A DNA stretch of 64,000 bases from an uncultured Lachnospiraceae bacterium (GTDB lineage: Bacteria > Bacillota > Clostridia > Lachnospirales > Lachnospiraceae), in NCBI GenBank assembly GCA_910587715.1, contig CAJUMV010000022.1, positions 4,526 through 68,525 on the forward strand, written 5' to 3'. This document shows positions 1-8,082 of this stretch, in pieces (the stretch's first letter is position 1; each line of letters begins with the position of its first letter). The notes beneath the pieces were generated by a model. It was not told the DNA's origin, searched no databases, and saw only the letters and a program-made list of their open reading frames with translations. A program made the translations under genes and the position numbers.

Positions 1-794
1 GCTTCCGCGGTATCGTTGAAAAGCCCGATATCGCCGTCAGGCGTGGAATAATCCGCCCCCTGCTGTTTTAAAAACTGGATCATCATGTTGTCTGTGGACT
101 TGTAGATGAAGGGAATCATCACGTTCTGTCCGTTTAAGGCAAAGGTACCGTCTGCGTTCTTCGCGGTAGCGGCTTCCGACACTTCCCAGATAAAATCCCA
201 GGTCAGCACGTCGGGCAGGGTATAGCCCAGCTTTTCCACATAATCCTTGTTGATATAGCAGCATTCGGTGGAGCGCATGTAGGGGATGGCATAGTGCTGT
301 CCCTCCAGCACGCATTCCGAGAGAAATTGGGGAACGATTTGGGCCTGTGTCGGTCCGTCGTAGGAAAGCGCGCTGCCGCCAAGCCCATATTTTTCATCGG
401 CGAACAGCTCGTCTAAAGGAACCACGGTGTTTTTCCCGGTCATGTAGGTAGCGATGTGATCCGGATAGGTGATGCACACATTGGGCGTGGTGCCGGTGGC
501 AATGTTGGTGATCACGTCGTTGAAGATCCTGCCGTAGTCGGTGTAGAGCTTCATGTTGACTTTGACGTTAGGGTAAAGCGACTCAAAGTCCGCAATGGCT
601 TTTTTGTAGACGTCAGTCTGGTTTTTGTTGGTGTCGTTCTTTGCCCAGAAGGTGATTTCATAATTCGTTGAGGTGTCAAATTCCGCGGGCACGGTAAATT
701 CCGGCAGCGCTTTGGAACCGTGACAGCCTGTGAGGGTAAAAAGACTCACTCCGATAAACAGTGACACCAGTGTTTTTTTCCATTTCCTTTTCAT
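1..794 (-). CDS. ABC transporter sugar-binding lipoprotein (partial)
   Basis: Extracellular solute-binding protein of a carbohydrate ABC importer. The 3' end lies beyond the window, so only about 264 codons are visible. The N-terminus has a basic stretch (MKRKWKK), a hydrophobic core and a lipobox LTGC with the lipidated cysteine at residue 24. The mature part has the usual family-1 start (ITFWAKND..., then DFESLYPNVKVN). Its ATG overlaps the TGA of the upstream permease (ATGA), so translation is probably coupled. It is the last gene of an ATPase-permease-permease-binding protein operon. The substrate cannot be read from the sequence; oligosaccharides are the family norm. Confidence 0.9.
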   Translation of the reverse strand, partial: MKRKWKKTLVSLFIGVSLFTLTGCHGSKALPEFTVPAEFDTSTNYEITFWAKNDTNKNQTDVYKKAIADFESLYPNVKVNMKLYTDYGRIFNDVITNIATGTTPNVCITYPDHIATYMTGKNTVVPLDELFADEKYGLGGSALSYDGPTQAQIVPQFLSECVLEGQHYAIPYMRSTECCYINKDYVEKLGYTLPDVLTWDFIWEVSEAATAKNADGTFALNGQNVMIPFIYKSTDNMMIQFLKQQGADYSTPDGDIGLFNDTAE

Positions 795-1624
795 CCTTTG
801 GTACCTCCTCTTGCAACGCCGGACATAATCTGTTTGCGGAACAGGAGAAACAGGATGATAAGGGGCAGGGAAATCACGACCACAGCCGCCATCATGGCGG
901 GGATGTTGGCGCGCCCGAAACCGTTTTCCCGGATTTCCTGAATGCCGTTGGAGACGAGATAATAATCGGCGTCGTCGGTAATCAGGCGGGGCCATACATA
1001 GGAGTTCCAGCATTCAATGATTTTTAGTATCGTGATGGTAATTAACGTGGGTCTGCATATGGGAATCATAACTTTACGCAAGTATCGAAAATCCGACGTG
1101 CCGTCCACCTTAGCGGCATAGTAGAGCTCGTCGGGAATCTGGGCAAAATTTTCCCGCAGCAGATAAATATAAAATACCGAGGTCACCGAAGGCAGAATCA
1201 GTCCGGTAAAAGTGTTGCGCAGTTCCAGATTGGTGATAGTCGTAAAATTGGTGATGACTACCAGCTCATTCGGTATCATCATCAGCGCCAGAAACAGGGT
1301 GAACACGATATCCCGCCCCGCAAACTGCAGTCTCGCAAAGGCGAATGCCGCCAGCGTGATGACAATGAGCATAAGCGCTGTGGTGCCCGCCGTAAACAGA
1401 AGCGTATTTAACAGATACCTGCCGAGCGGAACGGTGGTAAAGGCGTCCGCATAATTTTGCAGGGTGGGAGACAGCGTAAAAAATTTCGGAATATATTCCG
1501 CGTTATAAGCGCCGTAGTCCTTCACGGAGGTCAGCACCATCCAGTAAAAAGGAAACAGTACAATCAGCGCCCAGAAAGTGAGAAAGGCGTAGGTGATGAT
1601 AGTGAGTAAGCGATTTTTTTTCAT
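791..1624 (-). CDS. Sugar ABC transporter permease, MalG/UgpE type
   Basis: Inner-membrane permease of the MalG/UgpE (ABC-2 sugar subunit) type, 277 aa from the chosen ATG. An in-frame start 27 bases upstream exists, but the ATG at 1624 follows an AGGGGG ribosome site and gives the normal MKKNRLL start. Six hydrophobic segments are visible. The EAA loop (YYAAKVDGTSDFRYLRKVMIP), which contacts the ATPase, sits in the second half. The C-terminus ends GVARGGTKG, typical of the family. It pairs with the permease just upstream and overlaps the binding-protein start by four bases. Confidence 0.92.
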   Translation of the reverse strand: MKKNRLLTIITYAFLTFWALIVLFPFYWMVLTSVKDYGAYNAEYIPKFFTLSPTLQNYADAFTTVPLGRYLLNTLLFTAGTTALMLIVITLAAFAFARLQFAGRDIVFTLFLALMMIPNELVVITNFTTITNLELRNTFTGLILPSVTSVFYIYLLRENFAQIPDELYYAAKVDGTSDFRYLRKVMIPICRPTLITITILKIIECWNSYVWPRLITDDADYYLVSNGIQEIRENGFGRANIPAMMAAVVVISLPLIILFLLFRKQIMSGVARGGTKG

Positions 1625-1634
1625 ATGATACCCC

Positions 1635-2528
1635 CTAATGGTAATGCACATGTTTTTGGCTCACCAGCAGATTAATGCAGGTAATGGTCAAAACAATGGC
1701 AAACAGAATAATTGCCGCTGCAGACGCGTAGGAGGGATAGCCGCCGCCGTCCCGATAGAGCATGTCGTACACGTAGCCTACGATGGTGTTCATACCCGCA
1801 GCGTTCAAATTCGTGCCAAACAGAGCCACCGCGTCGCTGTATGCCTTGAAGGCGCCGATAAAGCCCGTGATCACCAGATAGAAGAGCATGGGCGAAATCA
1901 TAGGCAGGGTGATTTTAAAAAACATGCGGACGCGCCCCGTGCCGTCCACCCGTGCGGCATTGTAATAGACCGGGTTGACACCCGCCAGCGCGCTTGTCAG
2001 TATCAGGATTTTAAAGGGCATGACAACCCATACCGTGTAAAAACACAGCACGAACATTTTCGCCCAGTAGGGTCCCTCGATAAAGTCCACGGAGCCGCCG
2101 CCGAAACAGTGAATCAACAGATTTACCAGACCGTCGGAGTAGGGCGTCTTCTTAAAAAGAATCATAAACACCAGACCGACCGCCAGCGTGTTTGTCACAT
2201 AGGGCAGGAAAAAGACGGTTTGAAACAGCTCCTGCAAGGGCTTGATGGAACTGAGCGCCACAGAGATCAGAAGCGCAAGCCCGGTGGAGAGAGGCACGGT
2301 GATCATCACCAGAATAAAGGTGTTTTTTAAAGCCTGCAGAAAATAGGCGTCGTGCAGGACATAGGAGTAGTTGTAGCCGCCCATACCGTAAAACGTCTGG
2401 GAGGCGGAGTTGTAGCCCTCCTCAAAAGAATAGATAAATACGTCGATTAAGGGGTAGATCATAAACGCGCCCAGAAACAGGAGCGCGGGCAGCAGGTAGA
2501 GCCAGCCCTTGTTATTTTGTTTTTCCAT
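1635..2528 (-). CDS. Sugar ABC transporter permease, MalF/UgpA type
   Basis: Membrane permease of the MalF/UgpA type, 297 aa. The start at 2528 (MEKQNNKGWLYLLPALLF) is preferred over an upstream ATG at 2582 because GGGAGGTG lies just upstream and the longer form would overlap the ATPase gene. It has six predicted membrane helices and an EAA loop (YYNAARVDGTGRVRMFFKITLP). The gene begins 8 bases after the ATPase stop, and the next permease follows within 11 bases, so the three are one transcript. Heterodimer partner of the permease at 791-1624. Confidence 0.92.
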   Translation of the reverse strand: MEKQNNKGWLYLLPALLFLGAFMIYPLIDVFIYSFEEGYNSASQTFYGMGGYNYSYVLHDAYFLQALKNTFILVMITVPLSTGLALLISVALSSIKPLQELFQTVFFLPYVTNTLAVGLVFMILFKKTPYSDGLVNLLIHCFGGGSVDFIEGPYWAKMFVLCFYTVWVVMPFKILILTSALAGVNPVYYNAARVDGTGRVRMFFKITLPMISPMLFYLVITGFIGAFKAYSDAVALFGTNLNAAGMNTIVGYVYDMLYRDGGGYPSYASAAAIILFAIVLTITCINLLVSQKHVHYH

Positions 2529-2535
2529 GGGATTT

Positions 2536-3648
2536 TCACCTCCCTGTTTCAAAAGGAATGCGTGCTTCGGTGCCCTTTGCAAAGAGAAAGACCTTCCTCG
2601 GTTTCAGCGTAAAGCGCACGGTTTCGCCAGACAGATGCTCGCAGCTCTCCGCATCCACGATGGAGCGGATCACGGGATTTTGCGAGGCGGGGTGGGTGGA
2701 GACGATGCTCACGTCCCGTCCCATGACCTCCGGTCTGCTTAAGCGGCAGGTAAAGGAGCCGTTTTCCGACAGGATAAAGCCCTCCGGGCGTATGCCCACA
2801 TGCACCGGCTGGTCAGGCACATTTTTTACTGGAAGGATCGCCTCGTTCCCGATGAAAAGGGAGCCGTTTTCCACCCTTCCCTCAAAAAGGTTGATGGGCG
2901 GTGTCCCTAAGAATTTCGCGACAAACAGATTGGCAGGATTGTCGTACACTTCCTGCGGTTTTCCAATCTGCTGCACCAGTCCGTCCTTCATCACCACAAT
3001 AAGATCGGATATGCTCATCGCCTCGTCCTGATCGTGGGTTACAAAGATCGTGGTGATAGCCGTCTTTTTCTGGATGCGGCGGATTTCCTCGCGGGTCTGG
3101 AGCCTGAGTCTGGCGTCCAGATTGGAGAGAGGCTCGTCCAGAAGAAGAACCCGTGGCAGTTTGACCAGTGCCCTTGCGATAGCCACGCGTTGCTGTTGGC
3201 CGCCGGACAATTCCGCGGGCTTTCTCTCCAGAAGATCCCCGATTTGCACAAGCCCTGCGGCTTCTTCCACCCGGGCGCGCATCTCCTCTTTGGAAAGTTT
3301 CTCTTCGCCCTTCAGATTTTCCAGAGGGAAGCGGATGTTCTGCTCCACATTTAAGTGGGGATAGAGCGCGTAGTTCTGAAATACCATGCCCACGCCCCGC
3401 TTCTGCGGGGTAAGCGGCGTGACATCCTCCTCGTCAAAAAAAATCTGCCCCTCTGTGGGTTTCTGCAGACCGCAGATTAGATTGAGGGTCGTGCTTTTTC
3501 CGCAGCCGGAAGGACCGAGGAGACCCACCAGTGTGCCGTCGGGTATTTCAAAAGTAAAATCGTTTACGGCGGTGACATCTTCCTTCTTTTTGCTGCCCCT
3601 GCCCCTGCCGGGGAATTTTTTTGTCAAGTGAGAGAGTACTATTTTCAT
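2536..3648 (-). CDS. Sugar ABC transporter ATPase, MsmX/UgpC type
   Basis: Cytoplasmic ATPase of the CUT1 family, 370 aa. It has Walker A GPSGCGKST (45-53), Q-loop VFQNYALYP (about 89-97), signature LSGGQ (147-151), Walker B LLLDEP (168-173) and H-loop VTHDQDE, then a C-terminal TOBE-type regulatory region (about 245-360). It has a short lysine-rich insertion after strand 1 (GRGRGSKKKEDV). It is first in the operon. The other sugar importer in this window (22125-25460) has no ATPase, and MsmX-type ATPases are known to serve several importers, so this protein may energise both; that sharing is inference. Confidence 0.93.
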   Translation of the reverse strand: MKIVLSHLTKKFPGRGRGSKKKEDVTAVNDFTFEIPDGTLVGLLGPSGCGKSTTLNLICGLQKPTEGQIFFDEEDVTPLTPQKRGVGMVFQNYALYPHLNVEQNIRFPLENLKGEEKLSKEEMRARVEEAAGLVQIGDLLERKPAELSGGQQQRVAIARALVKLPRVLLLDEPLSNLDARLRLQTREEIRRIQKKTAITTIFVTHDQDEAMSISDLIVVMKDGLVQQIGKPQEVYDNPANLFVAKFLGTPPINLFEGRVENGSLFIGNEAILPVKNVPDQPVHVGIRPEGFILSENGSFTCRLSRPEVMGRDVSIVSTHPASQNPVIRSIVDAESCEHLSGETVRFTLKPRKVFLFAKGTEARIPFETGR

Positions 3649-3668
3649 AAGCTTGCAGTCCTTTCTGA

Positions 3669-3685
3669 AATCCGTGAGACGGATT
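3669..3685. promoter_or_regulatory. Dyad upstream of ABC transporter operon
   Basis: Perfect 7-bp inverted repeat AATCCGT-GAG-ACGGATT lying 21 to 37 bases before the ATPase start codon. It could be a regulator operator or a 5' leader hairpin of the minus-strand operon. No regulator gene adjoins it, so the binding factor is unknown. Confidence 0.35.
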
Positions 3686-3710
3686 CTGCGGTTACTTCCA
3701 TCAGTGAATA

Positions 3711-3732
3711 AAAATGTCGCTGTGTGACAGCG
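3711..3732 (-). terminator. Putative terminator after FRG gene
   Basis: On the minus strand the stem CGCTGT-CAC-ACAGCG (3718-3732) starts three bases after the FRG stop codon and is followed by ACATTTTTATTC. The 6-bp stem is short. It would separate the FRG transcript from the sugar ABC operon read in the same direction. Confidence 0.5.
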
Positions 3733-3734
3733 TG

Positions 3735-4484
3735 TCAGATGCCGTATTCGTCACGCAAATCAGCGGATATGTGATCTAAATCGGGATAGACGAAACTTTC
3801 CGTGATGCCCAGTACCCGGAGACTTTCTATAAAGTATTTCTTCCGCTCACAGGGGATGATGATTTTGTAGAGCATATTTTCGTCGCAGATATCCTCCAGA
3901 TGCTTTAGGGAATTGTGTACGGTGAAATTGGAGTGCTGGGAGTACATCCGCAGATTGTTTTCCGTGGAGCTGCATGCCAGAATGCGGTTTGTCAGCTCGT
4001 GGTTGTGGTGCGCGTGCTTGAAGGCGGGAAGCAGCATTTCCTGCGTGGTGTCGGCGTCGATGGGATAAATGCAGTTGCCGAAACCTTCCTGCTCATTCAA
4101 AAGCCCCGGCGCCAGCACCCAGACGCAGCCGTCCGTTTCAGGCAGCGCCCGGTAAGTCTCCGTGGCGAAAAACACCGCGATCAGAGGAGACTGGCTCCAG
4201 TCCAGCATTCTGGTGGGAAGACCGTAGTGCTGCATCAGGGAGACCCAGCCCGCGTAATTGTGTTTGGCGGGCGGATTGTCGATGATTTGCCTGGCGCGGG
4301 TGTAGAAGTCGTTGGTGATATACCGCTCCGCTTCCAGCCGTTTTTTGCTGCGCTGGATCGAGGGAATCAGCGTGAGGGACGCGTTTTCTTCCCCGCGGTA
4401 CCAGAGCCGCACGCCGTGTTTTTGATATAAGCCGTTTACGAACTGTAAAAGCTCGTCGATGGTGCATATTTCCTGTGTAATCAT
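3735..4484 (-). CDS. FRG domain protein
   Basis: 249-aa cytoplasmic protein with an FRG domain, named for a conserved F/Y-RG motif. Visible hallmarks are LWYRGEE (27-33) and HYGLPTRMLDWSQSPLIAVFFA (86-107), the HxGxPTRLLDWT-like block. Start chosen at ATG 4484 behind GGAGGAATT. FRG proteins occur widely in phage-defence and toxin neighbourhoods, but their activity is mostly uncharacterised. Here the gene is divergent from an immunity-like gene (4623-5009), which makes a conflict role plausible but unproven. Confidence 0.82.
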   Translation of the reverse strand: MITQEICTIDELLQFVNGLYQKHGVRLWYRGEENASLTLIPSIQRSKKRLEAERYITNDFYTRARQIIDNPPAKHNYAGWVSLMQHYGLPTRMLDWSQSPLIAVFFATETYRALPETDGCVWVLAPGLLNEQEGFGNCIYPIDADTTQEMLLPAFKHAHHNHELTNRILACSSTENNLRMYSQHSNFTVHNSLKHLEDICDENMLYKIIIPCERKKYFIESLRVLGITESFVYPDLDHISADLRDEYGI

Positions 4485-4539
4485 AATTCCTCCACATTTT
4501 CCGGGACCGTAATCGAGTCTGTCCGATTTTGTTATGGAC

Positions 4540-4569
4540 TTGACAGCCCTTTTTTGTCATAATGATTAT
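4540..4569 (+). promoter_or_regulatory. Putative promoter for immunity-like gene
   Basis: TTGACA (4540-4545) and GATTAT (4564-4569) with an 18-bp spacer, in the 138-bp divergent gap between the FRG gene and the Imm44-like gene. The -35 is consensus; the -10 matches 4 of 6. Confidence 0.45.
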
Positions 4570-4622
4570 AGAAGATTTTGGAAGGTTGCACAAGGGTTAA
4601 TCGGAAAGGAAGGAGGTGGTAT

Positions 4623-5009
4623 ATGGAGCTGAATATCAATTCTCCTGCCTATTTTAGCGTTCAGTATGGCGTTGATGACGAAGTATACAGGTATTTCCGG
4701 AGTTTGTACGCGTTCTTTCAGGACAAAGAATACAGCGAGATATTGTCGGTCATAGGTATCACCCCGGTGATTGCCCCAAAAGAACTGTATGAGCAGGGTT
4801 TATGGAAAGAACATACAAAGAGCGTATCTCTGGGAGCGTGCGCGATTATCAGTATCAGAATGGATTTTGAAAGTTATTATGAGGCGGACAGTAATGGGAA
4901 AATAGAACTGATCCGGGAAATGATTGTTAAGGCTGTCAAAAAGATAAAAGCTAAAGGAAAGTTCGACTGGGAAAGTTTTAGGGACGACCTAATGAATTTT
5001 TCAGGCTGA
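4623..5009 (+). CDS. Imm44-type immunity protein (orphan)
   Basis: 128-aa protein from ATG 4623, which follows AGGAGGTGG; an in-frame start 45 bases upstream lacks a good ribosome site. The opening MELNINSPAYF-VQYGVDDEVYR and the block VIAPKELYEQGLWKE resemble immunity protein 44, recalled from family knowledge. Such proteins neutralise polymorphic toxins delivered by neighbouring cells. No toxin gene lies next to it, so it would be an orphan immunity gene protecting against competitors. Charged C-terminal half (KAVKKIKAKGKFDWESFRDDL). Followed 48 bases later by a DUF1266 gene in the same direction. Confidence 0.65.
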   Translation: MELNINSPAYFSVQYGVDDEVYRYFRSLYAFFQDKEYSEILSVIGITPVIAPKELYEQGLWKEHTKSVSLGACAIISIRMDFESYYEADSNGKIELIREMIVKAVKKIKAKGKFDWESFRDDLMNFSG

Positions 5010-5057
5010 GACAGCAGTGTAAGACGGTTAGTGTGTGAAAGAAGGAGAGGGGCAGCC

Positions 5058-6098
5058 ATGGATTTTGCGGATAATCTCAAAAAATGTTTTGAGCGGATCG
5101 GTACATATTGCAACAGTGCAGAATACGGGAAAGCGCGGGAAGAGCTCGACAAAATCGAGCCATATTGCCAGACGCCTGCCGATAAGGCGCGCTTACACTA
5201 TTCGCGCGGCTATCTTAACTATGCGACGGTAAGCCAGCTTTCTGCCCTTCTGGAATATCGGAGAGGGCTGCGGGAAGATCCTGTTGATTCCCTGAAACTG
5301 AAAAAGGAATGCAAATATTCCGTGAAACTGATCAAAAAGGAATATGCCGAGCTGGCAAGGGTGGCTGCGGATATTGATCATATGATAAACCTGCGTTACC
5401 ATGAGATTCCAGAGGAAAACAAAACGGAAGTTGATGAGCAGACCTTTCAGTTGCTTTTGGGATTTCACCAAAGTATCAGACCGCCGCGTATTGACAACAT
5501 CACTCTTGGATTTCCAAAAGAGGATATCTTTCTCGGATTCGGGGATTACTATGCGAAGCTCACAGGAGAAAAGCAGGAAGAGGCAAAACGATTTCTGGAA
5601 GAGGCGTATCAGATGACAGACCGGGAAAGTTTTTTAACATGTATCCGCGACAATCCGAACCTGCATATGGACGGCTATATCGGCGATGCCATGGCGTACT
5701 TAAATGATGAATCAGCTTTTGCTGTCGATACACTGGATGAGGATGAAAAGCTGTGCTTTCTGGCTAAGGCGGAGTTTGTAAAGCCGTTTGCAAACTATCT
5801 GCCAGATGCGGGCATCATTGCATGGGATGTGAGCAGACAGATAGGACTGACGCGACTGGCGTTTGCCTGTGATATCATCAATAGAGAGGATTACTGCCGC
5901 GGTATGGAGGACATGTCCCGAATATTAAAGGCGGGACTTAAATCCTTTGAGGAATACGCGAGGTCATTTATATTCGGGTCGGCGCTTTTTTTCTTCAAGG
6001 TGAAGGCTATGAATATCAATAAAGCGACCGATTTTATGTTCAGTATCTTCGGGTATCTGGATATGAGCGATCTGCGCAATATAAAGTGGATGAAGTAA
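5058..6098 (+). CDS. DUF1266-like protein
   Basis: 346-aa soluble protein, start ATG 5058 behind GAAGGAGAGG. The N-terminal third looks helical and TPR-like (AEYGKAREELDKIEPYC, ARLHYSRGYLNYA). The C-terminal third has the pattern AWDVSRQIGLTRLAFACDII, then a D/E-rich helix and a hydrophobic FGSALFFFK end, which resembles DUF1266. DUF1266 has no established biochemical function, although it is often found near secretion or toxin-immunity genes. It follows the immunity-like gene in the same direction and may share its transcript. Confidence 0.6.
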   Translation: MDFADNLKKCFERIGTYCNSAEYGKAREELDKIEPYCQTPADKARLHYSRGYLNYATVSQLSALLEYRRGLREDPVDSLKLKKECKYSVKLIKKEYAELARVAADIDHMINLRYHEIPEENKTEVDEQTFQLLLGFHQSIRPPRIDNITLGFPKEDIFLGFGDYYAKLTGEKQEEAKRFLEEAYQMTDRESFLTCIRDNPNLHMDGYIGDAMAYLNDESAFAVDTLDEDEKLCFLAKAEFVKPFANYLPDAGIIAWDVSRQIGLTRLAFACDIINREDYCRGMEDMSRILKAGLKSFEEYARSFIFGSALFFFKVKAMNINKATDFMFSIFGYLDMSDLRNIKWMK

Positions 6099-6117
6099 TC
6101 TGTAATCTTGTCTGCCC

Positions 6118-6142
6118 GGTCGGACGGTTATGCCGTCCGACC
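6118..6142. terminator. Hairpin between convergent genes
   Basis: Perfect 10-bp stem GGTCGGACGG / CCGTCCGACC with a 5-base loop that contains the stop codon of the minus-strand HD-GYP gene. It lies 19 bases after the plus-strand DUF1266 stop. There is no T-run on either side, so it may act as a bidirectional 3'-end stabiliser or weak terminator. Confidence 0.5.
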
Positions 6143-7837
6143 ATTCTCGTCATAATAGGAAATCAGTTGTTCCCGGCACCGCAGAAACAGTTTCCCGAGC
6201 TCCGGGTCAAAATGACTTCCCAGCGATTCCTCTATGATCTGAAAAGCGCTGTCGTAGTTCATGCTTTCTTTGTAACAACGTTTGCTGACCAGCGCGTCAA
6301 ACACATCCGCAAGCGCCATGATCCGTGCCTCCGGCGGGATATCAAGCCCGGAAAGGTGTTCCGGGTAGCCCTCCCCGTTCCATTTTTCATGGTGGTAGTG
6401 GGCAATGTTTTCCGCGATTTGGATAAAGGCTTCATCCTCCACGCCCTGCAGTACCTTTGCGACGATTTCTCCGCCCCTGCCGGCGTGATCTTTCATTTCC
6501 TCAAATTCGTTCGGGGTAAACTTTCCCGGCTTTCGCAAAATGCGGTCGTCCACAGCCATTTTTCCGAGATCGTGCATGGGTGCCGCCTTTGTTACATAAG
6601 TGAGGAACTCTTTTGAAAACCCGTAAGCCTCCCCTACATGCTCCAATTCTTTCGTGAAAATCCGTATGACTTCGCTGGTCCTCTTTACATGACCTCCCGT
6701 ACTGCTGTCGCGGCTCTCAATCATGTCCGCCATGCCAAGCAGCATTTTGTCCTGCATACTGCTTATATGCGCCGTCTTTTCCTCCACAGCCTTTTCCAGT
6801 TCTTCGTTGTAATCATGTAAAAGGCGTATATATTCCCTTCTCTGTGTTTCGTCCTCCAGTTCCACCATAAGCCCGATTTTTCGCTTTCCAGCGCCATGGA
6901 ATAGTGGTTTGATGGTGCATCTTAGTTCTTTATCTTTTGTGAGGATATAGTATTTTTGCGCATCGTTATTCTGCGCATTTTCAAGTCTTGCGGCAATATT
7001 TTCATACAGAAAAGGTGTATCTTTGCCGATCGGGTCATCCATGCGAAGGTCTGCGATTTCGGGAAGATATTCTTTCACCTTTTCATTGCAGCCAAGATAC
7101 CGATGCTGGTTGTCGAATACCAGATAGCCGTAGGTACTGTGTTCCTCCAGTGCGTTTGCGATAGTATCCGACACTTCATACATGCCGATCCGGCGGATCA
7201 GAGAGAGAATCAGTATTTCGTCCAGCAGATAGACAAAGGTCATCCACTCAATCCGTGAATGCAGCATCCGCTCTCCAGCGTAAACGCCGATAGATATAAT
7301 CTGGGCAAGAAAAAGGGAAAGGATGACTTTGTAGGAAATCTTTTTCCGCTGGGAAAAGGAAGCCGCCAGTATCCACATACCGAGCGCCATACACAGAAGC
7401 ACATAGACCGGATAAAGGCTGTGCATGGGACCGTACTCTTTTTCCAGAAAGGATACGCCGTCAATCAGTGCCAGAGAGACGCTGCTGTAGAAATCTGTCC
7501 GCAGCCCGACCTGAAAGGCATAATAGATGACAACGGAGGCGAACAGGACGAGGAAGAGCAGCAGTACATGGTTTACCTGTCGGCGGCACAGATTTGCAAT
7601 ACTTACGAAAAGCAGAATGGGAACGAGCACGCCGCCCAGATAGACCAGATTATTGCCACGGATGGCGTTTTCCAGAGAGGAGGCGGTGCAGATTGAGTAG
7701 TAGCCGAAATTTCCGATAGAGATCGCCACAAAAAGGAGCAGATAATTGGTTATTTTCTGCTTTTGCCCAATTTTAACCAGCAGCATGAAAAAGATTACGG
7801 ACATGATAAACGCGATACCATAAAGCGGAATAATCAT
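6128..7837 (-). CDS. Membrane HD-GYP phosphodiesterase
   Basis: 569 aa. Residues 1-220 form about seven membrane helices of the histidine-kinase-N-terminal type. 225-330 are PAS-like (GYLVFDNQHRYLGCNEKV), then comes a coiled linker (335-365). The HD-GYP domain (365-560) shows HD at 422-423 (HDLGK), H451, HH 482-483, GYP 490-492 and D511, so the metal ligands look intact. HD-GYP enzymes hydrolyse cyclic di-GMP or related dinucleotides. It probably senses a membrane or extracellular ligand and lowers the second messenger, opposing the diguanylate cyclase at 53220-54710. Divergent from the LytTR pair at 8083. Confidence 0.87.
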   Translation of the reverse strand: MIIPLYGIAFIMSVIFFMLLVKIGQKQKITNYLLLFVAISIGNFGYYSICTASSLENAIRGNNLVYLGGVLVPILLFVSIANLCRRQVNHVLLLFLVLFASVVIYYAFQVGLRTDFYSSVSLALIDGVSFLEKEYGPMHSLYPVYVLLCMALGMWILAASFSQRKKISYKVILSLFLAQIISIGVYAGERMLHSRIEWMTFVYLLDEILILSLIRRIGMYEVSDTIANALEEHSTYGYLVFDNQHRYLGCNEKVKEYLPEIADLRMDDPIGKDTPFLYENIAARLENAQNNDAQKYYILTKDKELRCTIKPLFHGAGKRKIGLMVELEDETQRREYIRLLHDYNEELEKAVEEKTAHISSMQDKMLLGMADMIESRDSSTGGHVKRTSEVIRIFTKELEHVGEAYGFSKEFLTYVTKAAPMHDLGKMAVDDRILRKPGKFTPNEFEEMKDHAGRGGEIVAKVLQGVEDEAFIQIAENIAHYHHEKWNGEGYPEHLSGLDIPPEARIMALADVFDALVSKRCYKESMNYDSAFQIIEESLGSHFDPELGKLFLRCREQLISYYDENGRTA

Positions 7838-7923
7838 AGGAAATACCCTTCTTTCTGACAGATTGAAAACCTTTGACCAGTTTCATGTTTATACATTATA
7901 CAGCAGGCGTCAAAAAACAAGGG

Positions 7924-7957
7924 TTCTGGCAGAAACGTCAATTTTCTGGCAAAAACG
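7924..7957 (+). promoter_or_regulatory. Direct repeats, probable LytTR operator
   Basis: Two near-identical 14-mers, TTCTGGCAGAAACG (7924-7937) and TTCTGGCAAAAACG (7944-7957), one mismatch, period 20 bp. LytTR-domain regulators bind direct repeats spaced about two helical turns apart. The pair ends 24 bp before the -35 of the promoter driving the LytTR gene at 8083, a fitting position for activation or autoregulation. Confidence 0.55.
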
Positions 7958-7981
7958 GTGGTGAAAACGGAAGTGTGGCGA

Positions 7982-8011
7982 TTGACAAAGGGCAGAAATA
8001 GCGAATATGAT
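7982..8011 (+). promoter_or_regulatory. Promoter for LytTR/GHKL operon
   Basis: TTGACA (7982-7987), 18-bp spacer, TATGAT (8006-8011). It leaves a leader of about 65 bases before the GTG start at 8083. Confidence 0.6.
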
Positions 8012-8082
8012 TAGGGTAAAAAATGCGGCATTCTCCGCATTGATTGGAGTCACAACAGGGCGGAATATAGAAGAGGTGCACG

